A stretch of 64,000 bases of DNA, from assembly GCF_006265175.1 (NCBI RefSeq), contig NZ_VDCQ01000018.1:1-64000 (forward strand). The letters are read 5' to 3'. Shown here one piece after another: positions 51,829 through 61,199 of this stretch; position 1 is the first letter of the stretch, and every line of letters starts with the position of its first letter. Position numbers and translations under genes: made by a program. The stretch comes from Paenibacillus hemerocallicola. Lineage in GTDB: Bacteria > Bacillota > Bacilli > Paenibacillales > NBRC-103111. The notes under the pieces were generated by a model, which saw only the letters and a list, made by a program, of their open reading frames with translations, ran no database searches and was not told the DNA's origin.

Positions 51829-53430
51829 TCACCCGCCTTCCGCATAAGCCCGATAAGCATCTTCGTACAGGCTCATATAGTTGTCCAGCCCGATCATCTT
51901 CAGACCGCCCAAGTATTTGTCCCAATCGGTGAACGGCACTTCCCCGGTAATGAACTTGGCTTGCATATTGTGGACATACGAAAATAGTTCCGTGCCCAAG
52001 CTCCCCGGGGCGAGGTTGAACGGGGGCCATATTTCTTTAACCGCGTAAGGCTTCACTTTGCGGGCCGCCTCCAACGATTCGGGCATACTCTCCGAGCCTC
52101 TGAACAGCGGCTGCCGGACATAGCCCGGATAGCTGCCTCCGAGCCAAGTCACATAAGGCGTCAGAGCCTGCTCCATCGTCAGGCCGTCCGGGTCGTTCAT
52201 AATCGCATTCGTATAGCGGAGATCTCCGTCCGCGGTTTCTTCGTAGCTAATGGCCGGTACTCCCATGAAAAACAGCTTGCTTCCCTCGTCGCCGAACAAG
52301 TAATCGATCCAGCGGATCGTCGCTTCCGGATGCTCGTTTTTGCTCGTAATCGCGAAGGCGCCTATGTGGGCGAGCGAAGCTTTTACATGGGAATAAAGCT
52401 TGTCGCCGTGCGGTCCTTGCAGGGCGGGCAGGCCGATGTAGCCGGTCTGCTTCATCAGTGTAAACGGATTCGGCATGACCATGGAGCCGTACAAGCGCTG
52501 CGAGCCTTTCGCATAATACTCGCTGCTGCCGATCGTGAAGACGTCTTTCTCGATCAGTCCTTCGGCATACAGCCTGTGGATATATTCGAGAACTTCTTTG
52601 TAGGCCGGATCGGCGGGAATGAACCTTAGCCGGTCCGCCGCTTCGTCCCAGTCGACGAGCGTATGGGCCAAGCCCCGGTTGCCCAGGCCCCACGCCCCCT
52701 TCAGATGATGAATCAGCTCATTGATGCCGATGCTGGCGAACGGAACCTCGTCGGCAATGCCGTTGCCGTTCGGATCGCCTTCCTTGACCGCCTTCAAGTA
52801 GGCGTAGTAGTCGTCGGTCGTTTGCGGCTCCGGCAGCTGCAGCGCCTCCAGCCAGTCCCGATTGATCCATAGCGGCATCCCGATCAGCATGGACAAAAAC
52901 TCCGGATCGTAGAACGAAGGAATCGAGTATATGCCGCCGTCCGGCATCGTAAGCGTTCGGCGCAAATCGGGGTATCGCTCCAGCAGCCGCTTCAGGTTCG
53001 GTGCGGATTTGTCGATCAAGTCGTTCAGCTTGATCAGTACTCCGTCCTTGCCGTATTTCATCAGCTCGGATACGGTCATACGCGCCGCATAGAACGCATC
53101 CGGATAATTTCCGGTGGCAAGCGCCAGCCTTCTGGCCTCTCCCAAGCTTTCGAAAGGAACAAGCTGAAACCGGACGTTTATATTCGTCATCCCGGCGTAC
53201 CGCTTCCAGAGCAGCACGTCGTTCCAATTGGAGGCGCTGGTCGCCGATTTGCCGGCCAGAAACGTCAGCTCCACCGGCTTGCTCATAATCGGCATGCCTT
53301 GCGGCAGCAGAAGGGAAGGCTCGTCGGCCGTATCGGCGTTATACGTATGCTCGCCGCCGATCCATGCGAGCGAGCAGGCGACGAGCAGCGCCGCCGCGGC
53401 AGCCGTTATCCATTTTCCGGTTCGGGCCAT
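51829..53430 (-). CDS. LipO-like extracellular solute-binding lipoprotein (SBP-6)
   Basis: A 533-residue lipoprotein of the same LipO/AlgQ group as SBP-5: DPNGNGIADEVPF calcium-loop motif, KSAPNLKRLLERYPDLRR, NRDWLEALQLPEPQT and a C-terminal YEDAYRAYAEGG. The N-terminus MARTGKWITAAAAALLVACSLAW carries a lipobox cysteine near residue 19. It follows SBP-4 by 59 bp on the same strand, last in a minus-strand operon after the beta-helix gene. Ligand unknown; no permease is nearby. Confidence 0.92.
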   Translation of the reverse strand: MARTGKWITAAAAALLVACSLAWIGGEHTYNADTADEPSLLLPQGMPIMSKPVELTFLAGKSATSASNWNDVLLWKRYAGMTNINVRFQLVPFESLGEARRLALATGNYPDAFYAARMTVSELMKYGKDGVLIKLNDLIDKSAPNLKRLLERYPDLRRTLTMPDGGIYSIPSFYDPEFLSMLIGMPLWINRDWLEALQLPEPQTTDDYYAYLKAVKEGDPNGNGIADEVPFASIGINELIHHLKGAWGLGNRGLAHTLVDWDEAADRLRFIPADPAYKEVLEYIHRLYAEGLIEKDVFTIGSSEYYAKGSQRLYGSMVMPNPFTLMKQTGYIGLPALQGPHGDKLYSHVKASLAHIGAFAITSKNEHPEATIRWIDYLFGDEGSKLFFMGVPAISYEETADGDLRYTNAIMNDPDGLTMEQALTPYVTWLGGSYPGYVRQPLFRGSESMPESLEAARKVKPYAVKEIWPPFNLAPGSLGTELFSYVHNMQAKFITGEVPFTDWDKYLGGLKMIGLDNYMSLYEDAYRAYAEGG

Positions 53431-53489
53431 CCGTTCTCCTCCGCTTCCGTAATATCTCTACGTTAGCATTATACCAAAAACGACCCGGC

Positions 53490-54803
53490 TTATTTGCCCT
53501 GCTCGGCGATATATTTGTCCATCAGCTCGTCATAGCTGCGCAAAGCGGTGTTGACGTCCACTTTGTTTTTGACCACCTGGGTCATGACCTTCGTAATTTC
53601 ATTAAACGCTTTATTCGCATGGACCGTCGACGGGAACGGCTTGGTCGGCGCGGACTTGAATATCGCCTGAACGTTTTTCCCTTTCAGGAAATCGAGATTT
53701 TTGCCGAACTCGTCCTGGTACTTCTTGTCCTTCAGGACGGACACTCTTCCGTTGCGGGCCATATCGAGCTGCACCTCATCGGATACGACCGTGTCGATGA
53801 CCTGTGCGGCCGCTTCCTTGTTTTTGCTCGTGTTCGGCACGACCATGACGTGCAGGTCGATCTGCGTGCCTACGCCGGGCTGTTCCTTCCAGGTCGGATA
53901 CGAGGCCAAATCCCAATTCGGGAACTGGTCCTTCACCTCGGCCAAGTTCGGCAGCCAGTTCAAGCCCGCGAGCATGGCCAGCTTCCGGTCCTTGACGAAA
54001 GCGTTGACGCCCGAGCTGAACGTCTGGATCGTCGAGTTGCCTTCGATTTCATAGGCGGCTTTGGCCATTTCCACGACTTTTTTCCATGGGTCGGTGTTGC
54101 CGAGCGATTTGAACGTTTTCGGATCCACGAGCGGCAGCCCTAGCTGGGAGCCCGCGCGGTAAATCGAATCCGGCTCGAAGCCTCTGTATTGGACGCCGTC
54201 CTCTATTCTCGTCACCTTTTTGGCGAGCTCGGTCACTTCCTGCCACGTCATGCCGTCCTTCGGGTAGGATGCGCCGAACTTGTCGAATATATCTTTGTTG
54301 TAATACAGCGCATTAAAGTGCATCGTGTACGGCACGCCCATCAAATAGCTGTTCTCGCTCGTAATTTTGACCGCCTCGAGCGCCGTCGGGTTGAATTTGT
54401 TCAGATCGAGCTTCGCCGCTTTGAGCGTTTCGGTCAAATCCTGGTCCGCTTTCAGCCGTTTCAGATCCGGCAGCAGCAGCGAGGTGTGGAAAATGATATC
54501 GGGCAGCGAGTTGCTAGCCAGCAAATTTTCGAACGAATTCGCCTTGTCATCCAGCACGATCCGGTTGATCGTAATGTGTGGGTACCTTTTCGCGACCGGC
54601 TGCACGATGTATCGCTGAATTTCGTCCTCGGTCAAGTACCCCGTCGCCCGCACTCCGATCGTCACCGTCACGGGATCGGGCTTCTTCTCCTCTTCATTCG
54701 CCGCCGACTGGCTCTGGCCCTTGCTACCGTCCGCCCCGCCGCATCCTGCCAACACCGTTGTCGCTACCAAGCCGGTCGCGATTACTGAAGTCCACTTTTT
54801 CAT
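53490..54803 (-). CDS. extracellular solute-binding lipoprotein (SBP-4)
   Basis: A 437-residue lipoprotein, fourth paralog of the SBP-1/2/3 group. Signal MKKWTSVIATGLVATTVLAGC with the lipobox cysteine. SBP motifs include YPHITINRIVLDD, LLASNSLPDIIFHTSLLLPDL, LYYNKDIFDKFGASYPKDGMTWQEV, and the tail SYDELMDKYIAEQGK. I start at ATG 54803 because AGGAGGAC lies upstream; the much longer frame to 55025 overlaps the beta-helix stop region and lacks a ribosome site. It lies 110 bp after the beta-helix gene and 59 bp before SBP-6. Confidence 0.93.
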   Translation of the reverse strand: MKKWTSVIATGLVATTVLAGCGGADGSKGQSQSAANEEEKKPDPVTVTIGVRATGYLTEDEIQRYIVQPVAKRYPHITINRIVLDDKANSFENLLASNSLPDIIFHTSLLLPDLKRLKADQDLTETLKAAKLDLNKFNPTALEAVKITSENSYLMGVPYTMHFNALYYNKDIFDKFGASYPKDGMTWQEVTELAKKVTRIEDGVQYRGFEPDSIYRAGSQLGLPLVDPKTFKSLGNTDPWKKVVEMAKAAYEIEGNSTIQTFSSGVNAFVKDRKLAMLAGLNWLPNLAEVKDQFPNWDLASYPTWKEQPGVGTQIDLHVMVVPNTSKNKEAAAQVIDTVVSDEVQLDMARNGRVSVLKDKKYQDEFGKNLDFLKGKNVQAIFKSAPTKPFPSTVHANKAFNEITKVMTQVVKNKVDVNTALRSYDELMDKYIAEQGK

Positions 54804-54913
54804 CTCTATGAGTCCTCCTGAATGGTCAATATCTGCCTTAGCCATACTGAATCTAATTTCATGTACTGAATGCAATGTCGCTAATCGGGTGATGATGCGT
54901 CTATTTGTCCGAG

Positions 54914-56785
54914 CTAGAGCAAAACCGCCGACAGCGCGCCGGAAGCGTCGACCGTCACTTTGTAGCAGGCTCCCGCCGCCGTGTATAGGCGCAGGTGATC
55001 CGACGATGTGGAGGAGGCGTTCCAATAGGCCGCGGATACGCCCTCCAGCACATTTCCGTTCGTTTCGATCCGCTGGCTGCTTGCGGCAATATTCAGCCCG
55101 TACCGGTTTTGGTTGCCCGTATCGCCTTTGCGCACCCTGTTGTCCGACACCGACCCGTCCTTATTGTTCGAGCTTACGATAATCCCGTCATACCGGTTGT
55201 GCTCGCTCTGGCTGACGTTCTCCACCGTATTGCGGCGGACCGCAAACAGCGACGTTTCGCTGAACGAAATTCCGTAAAATCCGCACGCTCTCACATCGTT
55301 GCCGCCGACCGTGATATTGGCCGATTTGGAAGACTCGATGCCGTTGACGGCGATGCCCGCGATCCGGTTGCCCTCGATTTGGCAGAGGCCGGAATTGTCC
55401 ACGTACACCCCGCGTCGGGCATTGCTCACGATATTCCGCTCGATAATCGCATTTTGGCACCACGACAACGATATGGCGTGTTTGTTCGTGCCCGCATCGT
55501 ATACGAAATTGTCGGTGATCGAGATGTCCTCGACCCGCGCTTGCTGATCCCCGTAACAGGCGATTCCGCCGTAAGCCGACGCTCCCGCGATGAAATTGCC
55601 CGCGATCCGAATGCTGCGGCCCGCTTGCGGAGCTCCTCGCTGGACGCCGTCCTTGTCCTTCGTCGACTCGCTGTTCGGCGTTGGCGTGCTGACGGTAATG
55701 CCGCCGCCGCAGTTCAAGAAGGCGTTCCCTTCGACCAGACAGCGGTTCCATTTAAACAGCCGCACGGCCCAATACGTCAATCCCTCGAACGTATTGTTCA
55801 GGATGCGGATATCGCACGACCATACGTCGTGAATCGCTCCGTGCGTGCCGACTCCGCACGCCCAGGCGGTCGTCCCCGGCGTCCCGCTCGCCCCGAAGTA
55901 GCAGTCCCTCACCGTAATATTGCGGCAAGGCGTGCCGTCGTACTTGCCGAACGCCGCGAAGCTGAGCCGGGTCGGGACATCGATCTGGATCGCTTCGGAG
56001 AAATAACGGGATCCGTCATCGGCATTTTTGTAGCCGACAAAGCGGCAATGCTCGACCAGCACGTCGCGGCTCGCGTTGATTTCGATCGCATGCGCCCAGA
56101 CGACATCCTTGATCGTCGCGTCGCGCACGGTTACGTCGCGGCAATGGGCGAAATTGAAGCCGACATAAGCATCGGGATAATGCACGATGTTGCCGTCCCA
56201 CGTGCCCCCTTCAATGATGAGGCTGCCATGGCCTTCATACCCGTCATACTGGGCACCGACGTCGCCGTTCAGCAAGAAGCTGTCGTTATGGCATCTGAGC
56301 ATTACCGCGCCGGGATGCAGCTGCAGCTTCGTATTGCGATAGATGCGCAGCATGGCCGTCAGCTTGTACACGCCTTTCGGCACGTAGACTACAATTCCGC
56401 CCTCCGCCAGCGCTTTGTTCAGCGTCTGTTGAATCGCCTCCGTGTCGTCGTGAACACCGTCGCCCTTCGCTCCTTGCTTGCGCACGTTATGCCAGTCGAG
56501 CTTGCCGGAATGGTCCGCGTGTTCGCCCGGTCCGCCGTATACGGATTGGGTTACGCTTCCGCCGCCGTTTCCGGTTCCGTTGCTTGCATAGCTGCTCTTG
56601 CCCCCGATAATCGCTTGCGCGGTCATCGTCACGCCCGCCGCGCCGATGGCTGCGATCATTTCCCGGCGGCTCCACAGCCTGCCTCCCGCTTTGCTCTCGC
56701 CCCCGTCGATACCGCCTTCTCCGGCCGCTGTTGCTTCAGCCGCCTCGGCTGTTGCTCTCGCTCGTTCGTCCCCGGTCTTCGCCAT
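54914..56785 (-). CDS. Tat-exported beta-helix (pectate-lyase-like) protein
   Basis: A 623-residue protein. A charged, glycine-rich N-terminus precedes a Tat signal LWSRREMIAAIGAAGVTMTAQA (about residues 37-58). After VYGGPGEHADHSGKLDWHNVRKQGAKGDGVHDDTEAIQQTL, the standard beta-helix start, come many coils with NxTV/NIT patterns (for example HCRDVTVRDATIKDVVWAHA, NAIIERNIVSNARRGVYVDN) down to about 590. ATG 56785 follows GGGGGCAGG. It is first in the minus-strand operon with SBP-4 and SBP-6. Third member of the beta-helix group in the window, and the only complete single-frame one besides 27710-29653. Confidence 0.9.
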   Translation of the reverse strand: MAKTGDERARATAEAAEATAAGEGGIDGGESKAGGRLWSRREMIAAIGAAGVTMTAQAIIGGKSSYASNGTGNGGGSVTQSVYGGPGEHADHSGKLDWHNVRKQGAKGDGVHDDTEAIQQTLNKALAEGGIVVYVPKGVYKLTAMLRIYRNTKLQLHPGAVMLRCHNDSFLLNGDVGAQYDGYEGHGSLIIEGGTWDGNIVHYPDAYVGFNFAHCRDVTVRDATIKDVVWAHAIEINASRDVLVEHCRFVGYKNADDGSRYFSEAIQIDVPTRLSFAAFGKYDGTPCRNITVRDCYFGASGTPGTTAWACGVGTHGAIHDVWSCDIRILNNTFEGLTYWAVRLFKWNRCLVEGNAFLNCGGGITVSTPTPNSESTKDKDGVQRGAPQAGRSIRIAGNFIAGASAYGGIACYGDQQARVEDISITDNFVYDAGTNKHAISLSWCQNAIIERNIVSNARRGVYVDNSGLCQIEGNRIAGIAVNGIESSKSANITVGGNDVRACGFYGISFSETSLFAVRRNTVENVSQSEHNRYDGIIVSSNNKDGSVSDNRVRKGDTGNQNRYGLNIAASSQRIETNGNVLEGVSAAYWNASSTSSDHLRLYTAAGACYKVTVDASGALSAVLL

Positions 56786-57020
56786 TCGCCTGCCCCCTTC
56801 ACCGTCGATTCCTCCTCAGTGTAAGCGGGCAAGCGCTTCCCTCCTATACACACCTTCCACGATAGCTTGCATCTTTGGGGCCGATCGTAACGTTTGAACA
56901 GTTTCGTAACAAATGGCAACTGCCTCGTCGGGGTTACGGGCAAGATTCCGCCGAAGCCGACAGGAATGCGGCTGCTCCCTACCGAAAACAAGTGTAGCGA
57001 ACTATACGAGGAGCCTGCCG

Positions 57021-57608
57021 ATGAAACGATGCGAGGAACATTACGAACCGATCAGGAAGCTGTTCGAGCTGTGCGCCGAGCCGGAGGAATGGGACGTATT
57101 CGTCGAGCGGACGCAGCTGAAACGGATAAGTCAAGGAACGCACCTGGTCCGCGCTGGAGACGGGGTCAAGCACGCCTACTTTTGCAGCGTGGGTTTGTTC
57201 CGTCTGTATTACGCTTTGGACGACGGCAAGGAATACAATAAAAGCTTCTCGCGTGCCCCCGACTTCGTTACCTCTTACGGCGCCATGATCCGGGGCACGC
57301 CCTCTTATTTCTCGATACAGGCGCTCGAAGATTCCGCCGTAATCGAGGTTCCGTACGCCTTGCTGAGAGAGCTGACCGACCGGAGTCATTCATGGGAAAG
57401 ATTCGTCCGCCACAGCGTGGAGCAGTTGTACCTGAAGAAAGAAGAGCGCGAGAGACAGCTGCTCTATCTGGACGCGGAAGAGCGGCTCCGGCTGTTCCGG
57501 GACAAATACCCCGGCCTGGAAAACCGAATCCCCCAATACCATATCGCCTCCTATTTGGGCATAAGTCCCGTCTCTTTAAGCCGGATCGTAAACCGTCAGC
57601 GGAATTAA
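57021..57608 (+). CDS. Crp/Fnr-family transcriptional regulator
   Basis: A 195-residue regulator: a cNMP-binding beta-barrel (about 15-120), with RISQGTHLVRAGDGVKHAYFCSVGLFRLYYALDDGKEYNKSFSRAP, and a C-terminal winged helix (about 135-190) with IPQYHIASYLGISPVSLSRIVNRQRN. No cysteine cluster for an iron-sulfur centre is present, so it is not Fnr proper. ATG 57021 follows GAGGAG. It is followed after 86 bp by a short-chain dehydrogenase on the same strand, which it may control. The ligand is unknown. Confidence 0.9.
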   Translation: MKRCEEHYEPIRKLFELCAEPEEWDVFVERTQLKRISQGTHLVRAGDGVKHAYFCSVGLFRLYYALDDGKEYNKSFSRAPDFVTSYGAMIRGTPSYFSIQALEDSAVIEVPYALLRELTDRSHSWERFVRHSVEQLYLKKEERERQLLYLDAEERLRLFRDKYPGLENRIPQYHIASYLGISPVSLSRIVNRQRN

Positions 57609-57694
57609 CCTATGTTAATGAACGAAAGCTCCTCGCAAGTTATGCTGTGTATATGAGTGGAGACATTCACAGGATTTCGAAGGGAGCAGCGGGA

Positions 57695-58432
57695 ATGAAA
57701 CTTGCGGAGCATACGGTGCTCATTACGGGTGGCGCCTCGGGCATCGGTTTGGCGCTTGCCCGGACCTTGACGCGGATGGACAATAAAGTGATCGTCGTCG
57801 GTCGGGACCGCGGGAAGCTGGCGGACGCGCAAGAGAATATACCGGGCCTGACGGCCCTGTCTTGCGATATCGGATCGGAGGAGCAGCGCGAATCGTTGGT
57901 GTCCTTGCTCGAACGGGACTATCCGCGTCTGAGCGTGCTCGTCAATAATGCGGGAATTCAATGCCATAGCCGGTTCGACTCCGCTCCGCCATCCTTGGAG
58001 ACGATCGCCCGGGAGGTCGAGATCAACTTCATCGCCGCCGTGCGGCTCGACGCCATGCTACTTCCCCTCTTGCGGCAGCAAAAGGAAGCGGCCTTGATCC
58101 ATATATCGTCCGGCCTCTCCATCGCCCCGAAGGCGGACGCTCCCGTCTACTGCGCCACGAAGGCCGCTCTATCCAGCTTCGCCAGAGCATTGCGTTATCA
58201 GCTGGAGCATACCCCGGTCCGCGTATTCGACGTGCTCGCCCCGCTAGTCGACACTGCCATGACGGAAGGTCGGGGCCGCGGCAAAATAAGTCCCGAAGCG
58301 TTCGCAAGCCGACTCGTCGCAGGCTTGGCGGGCGATCGCTATACGATGCGCATAGGCAAGACGAGACTGCTGTATGCGCTTCATCGACTGGCGCCCGGCC
58401 TGGCCTATCGGATCATGAAAGACGGCTTGTAG
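57695..58432 (+). CDS. short-chain dehydrogenase/reductase (SDR)
   Basis: A 245-residue NAD(P)-dependent oxidoreductase. The cofactor motif TGGASGIG (TGxxxGxG, about residues 10-17), NNAG, the catalytic Ser in HISSGLS, and YCATK (YxxxK) are all present. The C-terminus with GLAGDRYTMRIGKTRLLYALHRLAPGLAYRIM is like that of DltE-type SDRs in Bacillales. ATG 57695 follows AGGGAGC. It pairs with the upstream Crp-family gene. Substrate unknown. Confidence 0.92.
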   Translation: MKLAEHTVLITGGASGIGLALARTLTRMDNKVIVVGRDRGKLADAQENIPGLTALSCDIGSEEQRESLVSLLERDYPRLSVLVNNAGIQCHSRFDSAPPSLETIAREVEINFIAAVRLDAMLLPLLRQQKEAALIHISSGLSIAPKADAPVYCATKAALSSFARALRYQLEHTPVRVFDVLAPLVDTAMTEGRGRGKISPEAFASRLVAGLAGDRYTMRIGKTRLLYALHRLAPGLAYRIMKDGL

Positions 58433-58495
58433 CGACGGGGGAAAATAGGATTTGGGTTGGATTTGCGTCTCTTCCATCTTCAGGTATAATTTGGG

Positions 58496-59302
58496 ATGGG
58501 CAGCTTGCCCCCTATGATATGGAAAGAGGCCTTAGCGTATATGGCCCGAACTGCTCCGCATTTTCATTGGATGAGAGGATTCCCTGTGATAACTAAAGTA
58601 AACCAAGTAAGTCTTGATGATTTGGAAAAGATTAACCCTTCGGATATTACTCCCGTATTAATTGAAAATAAAATAAGCGATCCAAAGCTCGATCTCTTGA
58701 GAAATTTGATTAGAAGAAATGACGAGATCAAAATCGCTTTGGTCGTTGACCCCGCTGTTGTGAAAATGGACGGGGAATCGGCAAACTTGGAAATCGTCAA
58801 AAAACTTGGGAATGTAAAATATGTAAGCCTATTGTGTTTTGCTTCCGAAGCACTTGAAAGCCTAACAGAACTATAAGGTATCGATACGCTGGTTTCTTTT
58901 ACAGGATTTTGAGTTTTCCCCAACATGAGAAAGTTCAGTTTCAGCCATGCCAAGGGAATGCAGTCATTCGATTTTATTTCAACGTTTAAAAGCCTGGAAG
59001 AGCTGTCGGTCGGATATACTACAAAACTCGTTAAACTTCCGCAGGTGGCGAATCCGAAAAAAATCATAAGCCTTACTTTGATAAACACGCCCAAATTCAA
59101 TGATATGGAAGGAATTCTTCAATACGAAAATCTGGAGAAATTCGTAATGAATGAACATACGGTAATTCCATTTGAAGAAATAACCAAGTTGGAAAAACTG
59201 AAAAAACTGAAGAAGGTTTACCTGAATTTCAAAAAGGAAAGCGACCATCGGCTATTTGAAGAACTGGTTCATAGAAACGGCTGGATCAACAATAATTTGT
59301 AA
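58496..59302 (+). pseudogene. leucine-rich-repeat protein split by two in-frame stops
   Basis: One reading frame, interrupted by TAA (58874) and TGA (58913), reads across both as an LRR-type protein: LENLxxLxxLxxL-like coils NVKYVSLLCFASEALESLTEL, FDFISTFKSLEELSVGY, KKIISLTLINTPKFNDMEGI, YENLEKFVM and LEKLKKLKKVYLNFKKE. The two stops sit in the middle, and either a few substitutions or sequencing errors would rejoin it. The start is not clear. The base composition is more AT-rich than its neighbours, which hints at foreign origin. Confidence 0.7.
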
Positions 59303-59343
59303 CGGTATGCATAAAGGAAGCGGTCAGCTCTTGCATGCAAATA

Positions 59344-59381
59344 AGCCGGGCGTAGTGAATTCCCTACGTCCGGCTATTTTT
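59344..59381 (+). terminator. terminator before unknown operon
   Basis: AGCCGGGCGTAG...CTACGTCCGGCTATTTTTAT is a strong stem with a T-rich tail, after the LRR pseudogene. Confidence 0.88.
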
Positions 59382-59395
59382 ATCTCCTTCCGCTT

Positions 59396-59442
59396 CATGA
59401 CCTCCCCTGACTTTTCCATGACCGAAGCATGACCTCCGGTCA
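59396..59442 (+). promoter_or_regulatory. helically phased CATGACC boxes
   Basis: CATGACC occurs at 59396, 59417 and 59428, spaced 21 and 11 bp (two turns and one turn). The last is part of the inverted repeat TGACC-TCC-GGTCA (59430-59442). A TATGAT -10-like element lies at 59467-59472 with no good -35, so these boxes may bind an activator for the operon at 59498. Confidence 0.6.
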
Positions 59443-59497
59443 CTACTCTCTTCGCGCAGCTCCGCTTATGATTTGAACAGAAGGAGGTGAATCAAAC

Positions 59498-60316
59498 ATG
59501 ATTCCCGAAGGAGAATCGGCTAATGCCGTCTCCCGTATACCCGGCCCGATGGATCTGACGGAGAGGCTCGGCTTGATCGGCGCCGTAAGCCTTCGCTATC
59601 CCGAACTGACGGGGATCGCTCTCTCAGGGGACGCGGAACCAGCCGCGGTCCGGGCCGACAAATCGTGCGGCTCCTCCCATGTATGCGCGGGGAGTCTGGT
59701 CTCCATCGCCGCCGGTATTTGCGACGAGCATCGGGATGACGTCCTCGATTCCACGCTGTTTGCCCAATTTGCGGCCAACGGCCGTTATCAGAGGGATACC
59801 CAAACCGATCAATGGTACTCGGTCTATGTCCAAACTTTAAATTTGCTCGGTTGGAATACGGTCGGATTCCGCTTTCAAAAGTACGCGCATTTGCCGGAAC
59901 AATTTCAATTGTACGATACGATTCTCGAGCTGACCTCCGGCCTATGGACCAAAAGCGCGCAGGACAGCCTGACTGCCATGCTTCGGGCGCTCGGCGGCCT
60001 CAAAAGCACGGATCGTCGCATCCAACTGTTGGGCGGAAGCTCGGTCGCCGCGAGCGCGGGCAATTTTCAGCTGGGAGTCGCGGAAAATGCCAAGAGCGAT
60101 CAAATTCAAATGCAGACAATGGCCGTACTCTTCAATAGCCAGGGAATCCCTGCCGATTTTTTATTCGATCGATACACGGCCGCTTCCATGAATTTGTTCG
60201 TGTCGTCGCAAACGATGGCGCTGAACGACAACATTTACAGCCGCATGAGAAGCACCGTCAGGAGCAGGTTGAATACGCAAATTAGCCAATTCATCGTTAC
60301 GATTCCATTAAGCTGA
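59498..60316 (+). CDS. unknown protein family, first of paralogous pair
   Basis: A 272-residue protein I do not recognise functionally. It shares a core with the next protein: DVLDSTLFAQFAAN, WYSxYxxTLxxLxW, GFxFQxY, SAGNFQLG, DFLFxxYxxxS, and SQTMxLNxxxYxxxRxxVxxRLxxxIxxFxxxxPLS. I have seen similar proteins only as hypothetical entries. No signal peptide or membrane segment is visible. It has a perfect AAGGAGGTGA ribosome site and lies behind the phased CATGACC boxes. A three-gene operon with the next two is likely. Confidence 0.85.
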   Translation: MIPEGESANAVSRIPGPMDLTERLGLIGAVSLRYPELTGIALSGDAEPAAVRADKSCGSSHVCAGSLVSIAAGICDEHRDDVLDSTLFAQFAANGRYQRDTQTDQWYSVYVQTLNLLGWNTVGFRFQKYAHLPEQFQLYDTILELTSGLWTKSAQDSLTAMLRALGGLKSTDRRIQLLGGSSVAASAGNFQLGVAENAKSDQIQMQTMAVLFNSQGIPADFLFDRYTAASMNLFVSSQTMALNDNIYSRMRSTVRSRLNTQISQFIVTIPLS

Positions 60317-60344
60317 TCCAGCGAAAATTACGGGAGGTATCATT

Positions 60345-61139
60345 ATGAAAATTGCCGACGTACAACAATCGATCGCATTCATTCAATCCGTCAAGCTGTC
60401 GATTCCCGACCTTGCTCCGCTTGCCTTGACAGGCGCGAACGCTGCCGGGAAGCCATCCATCGCTCAAGATGAGCACGGCAAAAAAGACTCTTCGGCCGAT
60501 ATTACGGCCGGGAGCGTAATCTCGTTCGTAAGCGGCGTATCCGGGCAGAACCGTCAGGACGTGCTCGATTCCACCCTGTTCGCCCAATTTGCGGCCAATG
60601 CCAGCGCGAATCGCGAAACGGACGCGCAAGCCTGGTATAGCACTTATTTGAACACGCTCGGGGCTTTGGCCTGGACCTCCCAAGGCTTCGACTTTCAGCA
60701 GTATAGCGTATCCAGCAGCTCGTTCCAGTTGGACGATGTCGTGCTCGATATTGTGAAGGCGGCATTTACCGCCGACGAATACGCCGTCGTCAAATCAAGC
60801 ATCGATGCGCTGAAGAAGCTGAAGGACGACGACGGCCGGATCAAGCTGTTCGGCCATAATGCGGTCAGCAGCAATGCGGGCAATTTCCAGATCGGCGCGG
60901 TTACGGAAACGAACGGAGCGCTGGCGATGCATACGTTGGGCGCTTACTTCAGTTCCTCCGATACGCAGACCGACTTCCTGTTCGCCCACTACAAAAGCTC
61001 CAGCACTACGATCTATAAGGGCGTCCAGACGATGACTCTGAACGAAAGCCAGTATGCCAACGTCAGAGACGCCGTGCAGAAAAGACTCGGCAAAAATATC
61101 GAGGATTTTGTGTTGAACGTACCGTTGTCCGTTAACTGA
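60345..61139 (+). CDS. unknown protein family, second of paralogous pair
   Basis: A 264-residue paralog of the preceding protein. It has the same core in the same order, though the N-termini differ: this one begins MKIADVQQSIAFIQSVKLSIPDLAPLAL, and the first has a charged preface. The match is strongest at residues about 85-100 (LDSTLFAQFAAN) and at the C-terminus. It begins 28 bp after the first gene, behind GGGAGG. A tandem duplication is the simplest origin. No catalytic motif stands out. Confidence 0.85.
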   Translation: MKIADVQQSIAFIQSVKLSIPDLAPLALTGANAAGKPSIAQDEHGKKDSSADITAGSVISFVSGVSGQNRQDVLDSTLFAQFAANASANRETDAQAWYSTYLNTLGALAWTSQGFDFQQYSVSSSSFQLDDVVLDIVKAAFTADEYAVVKSSIDALKKLKDDDGRIKLFGHNAVSSNAGNFQIGAVTETNGALAMHTLGAYFSSSDTQTDFLFAHYKSSSTTIYKGVQTMTLNESQYANVRDAVQKRLGKNIEDFVLNVPLSVN

Positions 61140-61199
61140 GTATCAGCTTCCGGATGACAAGATACGTAACCCTACTTATTCATAAAGGAGATGCAGCGC

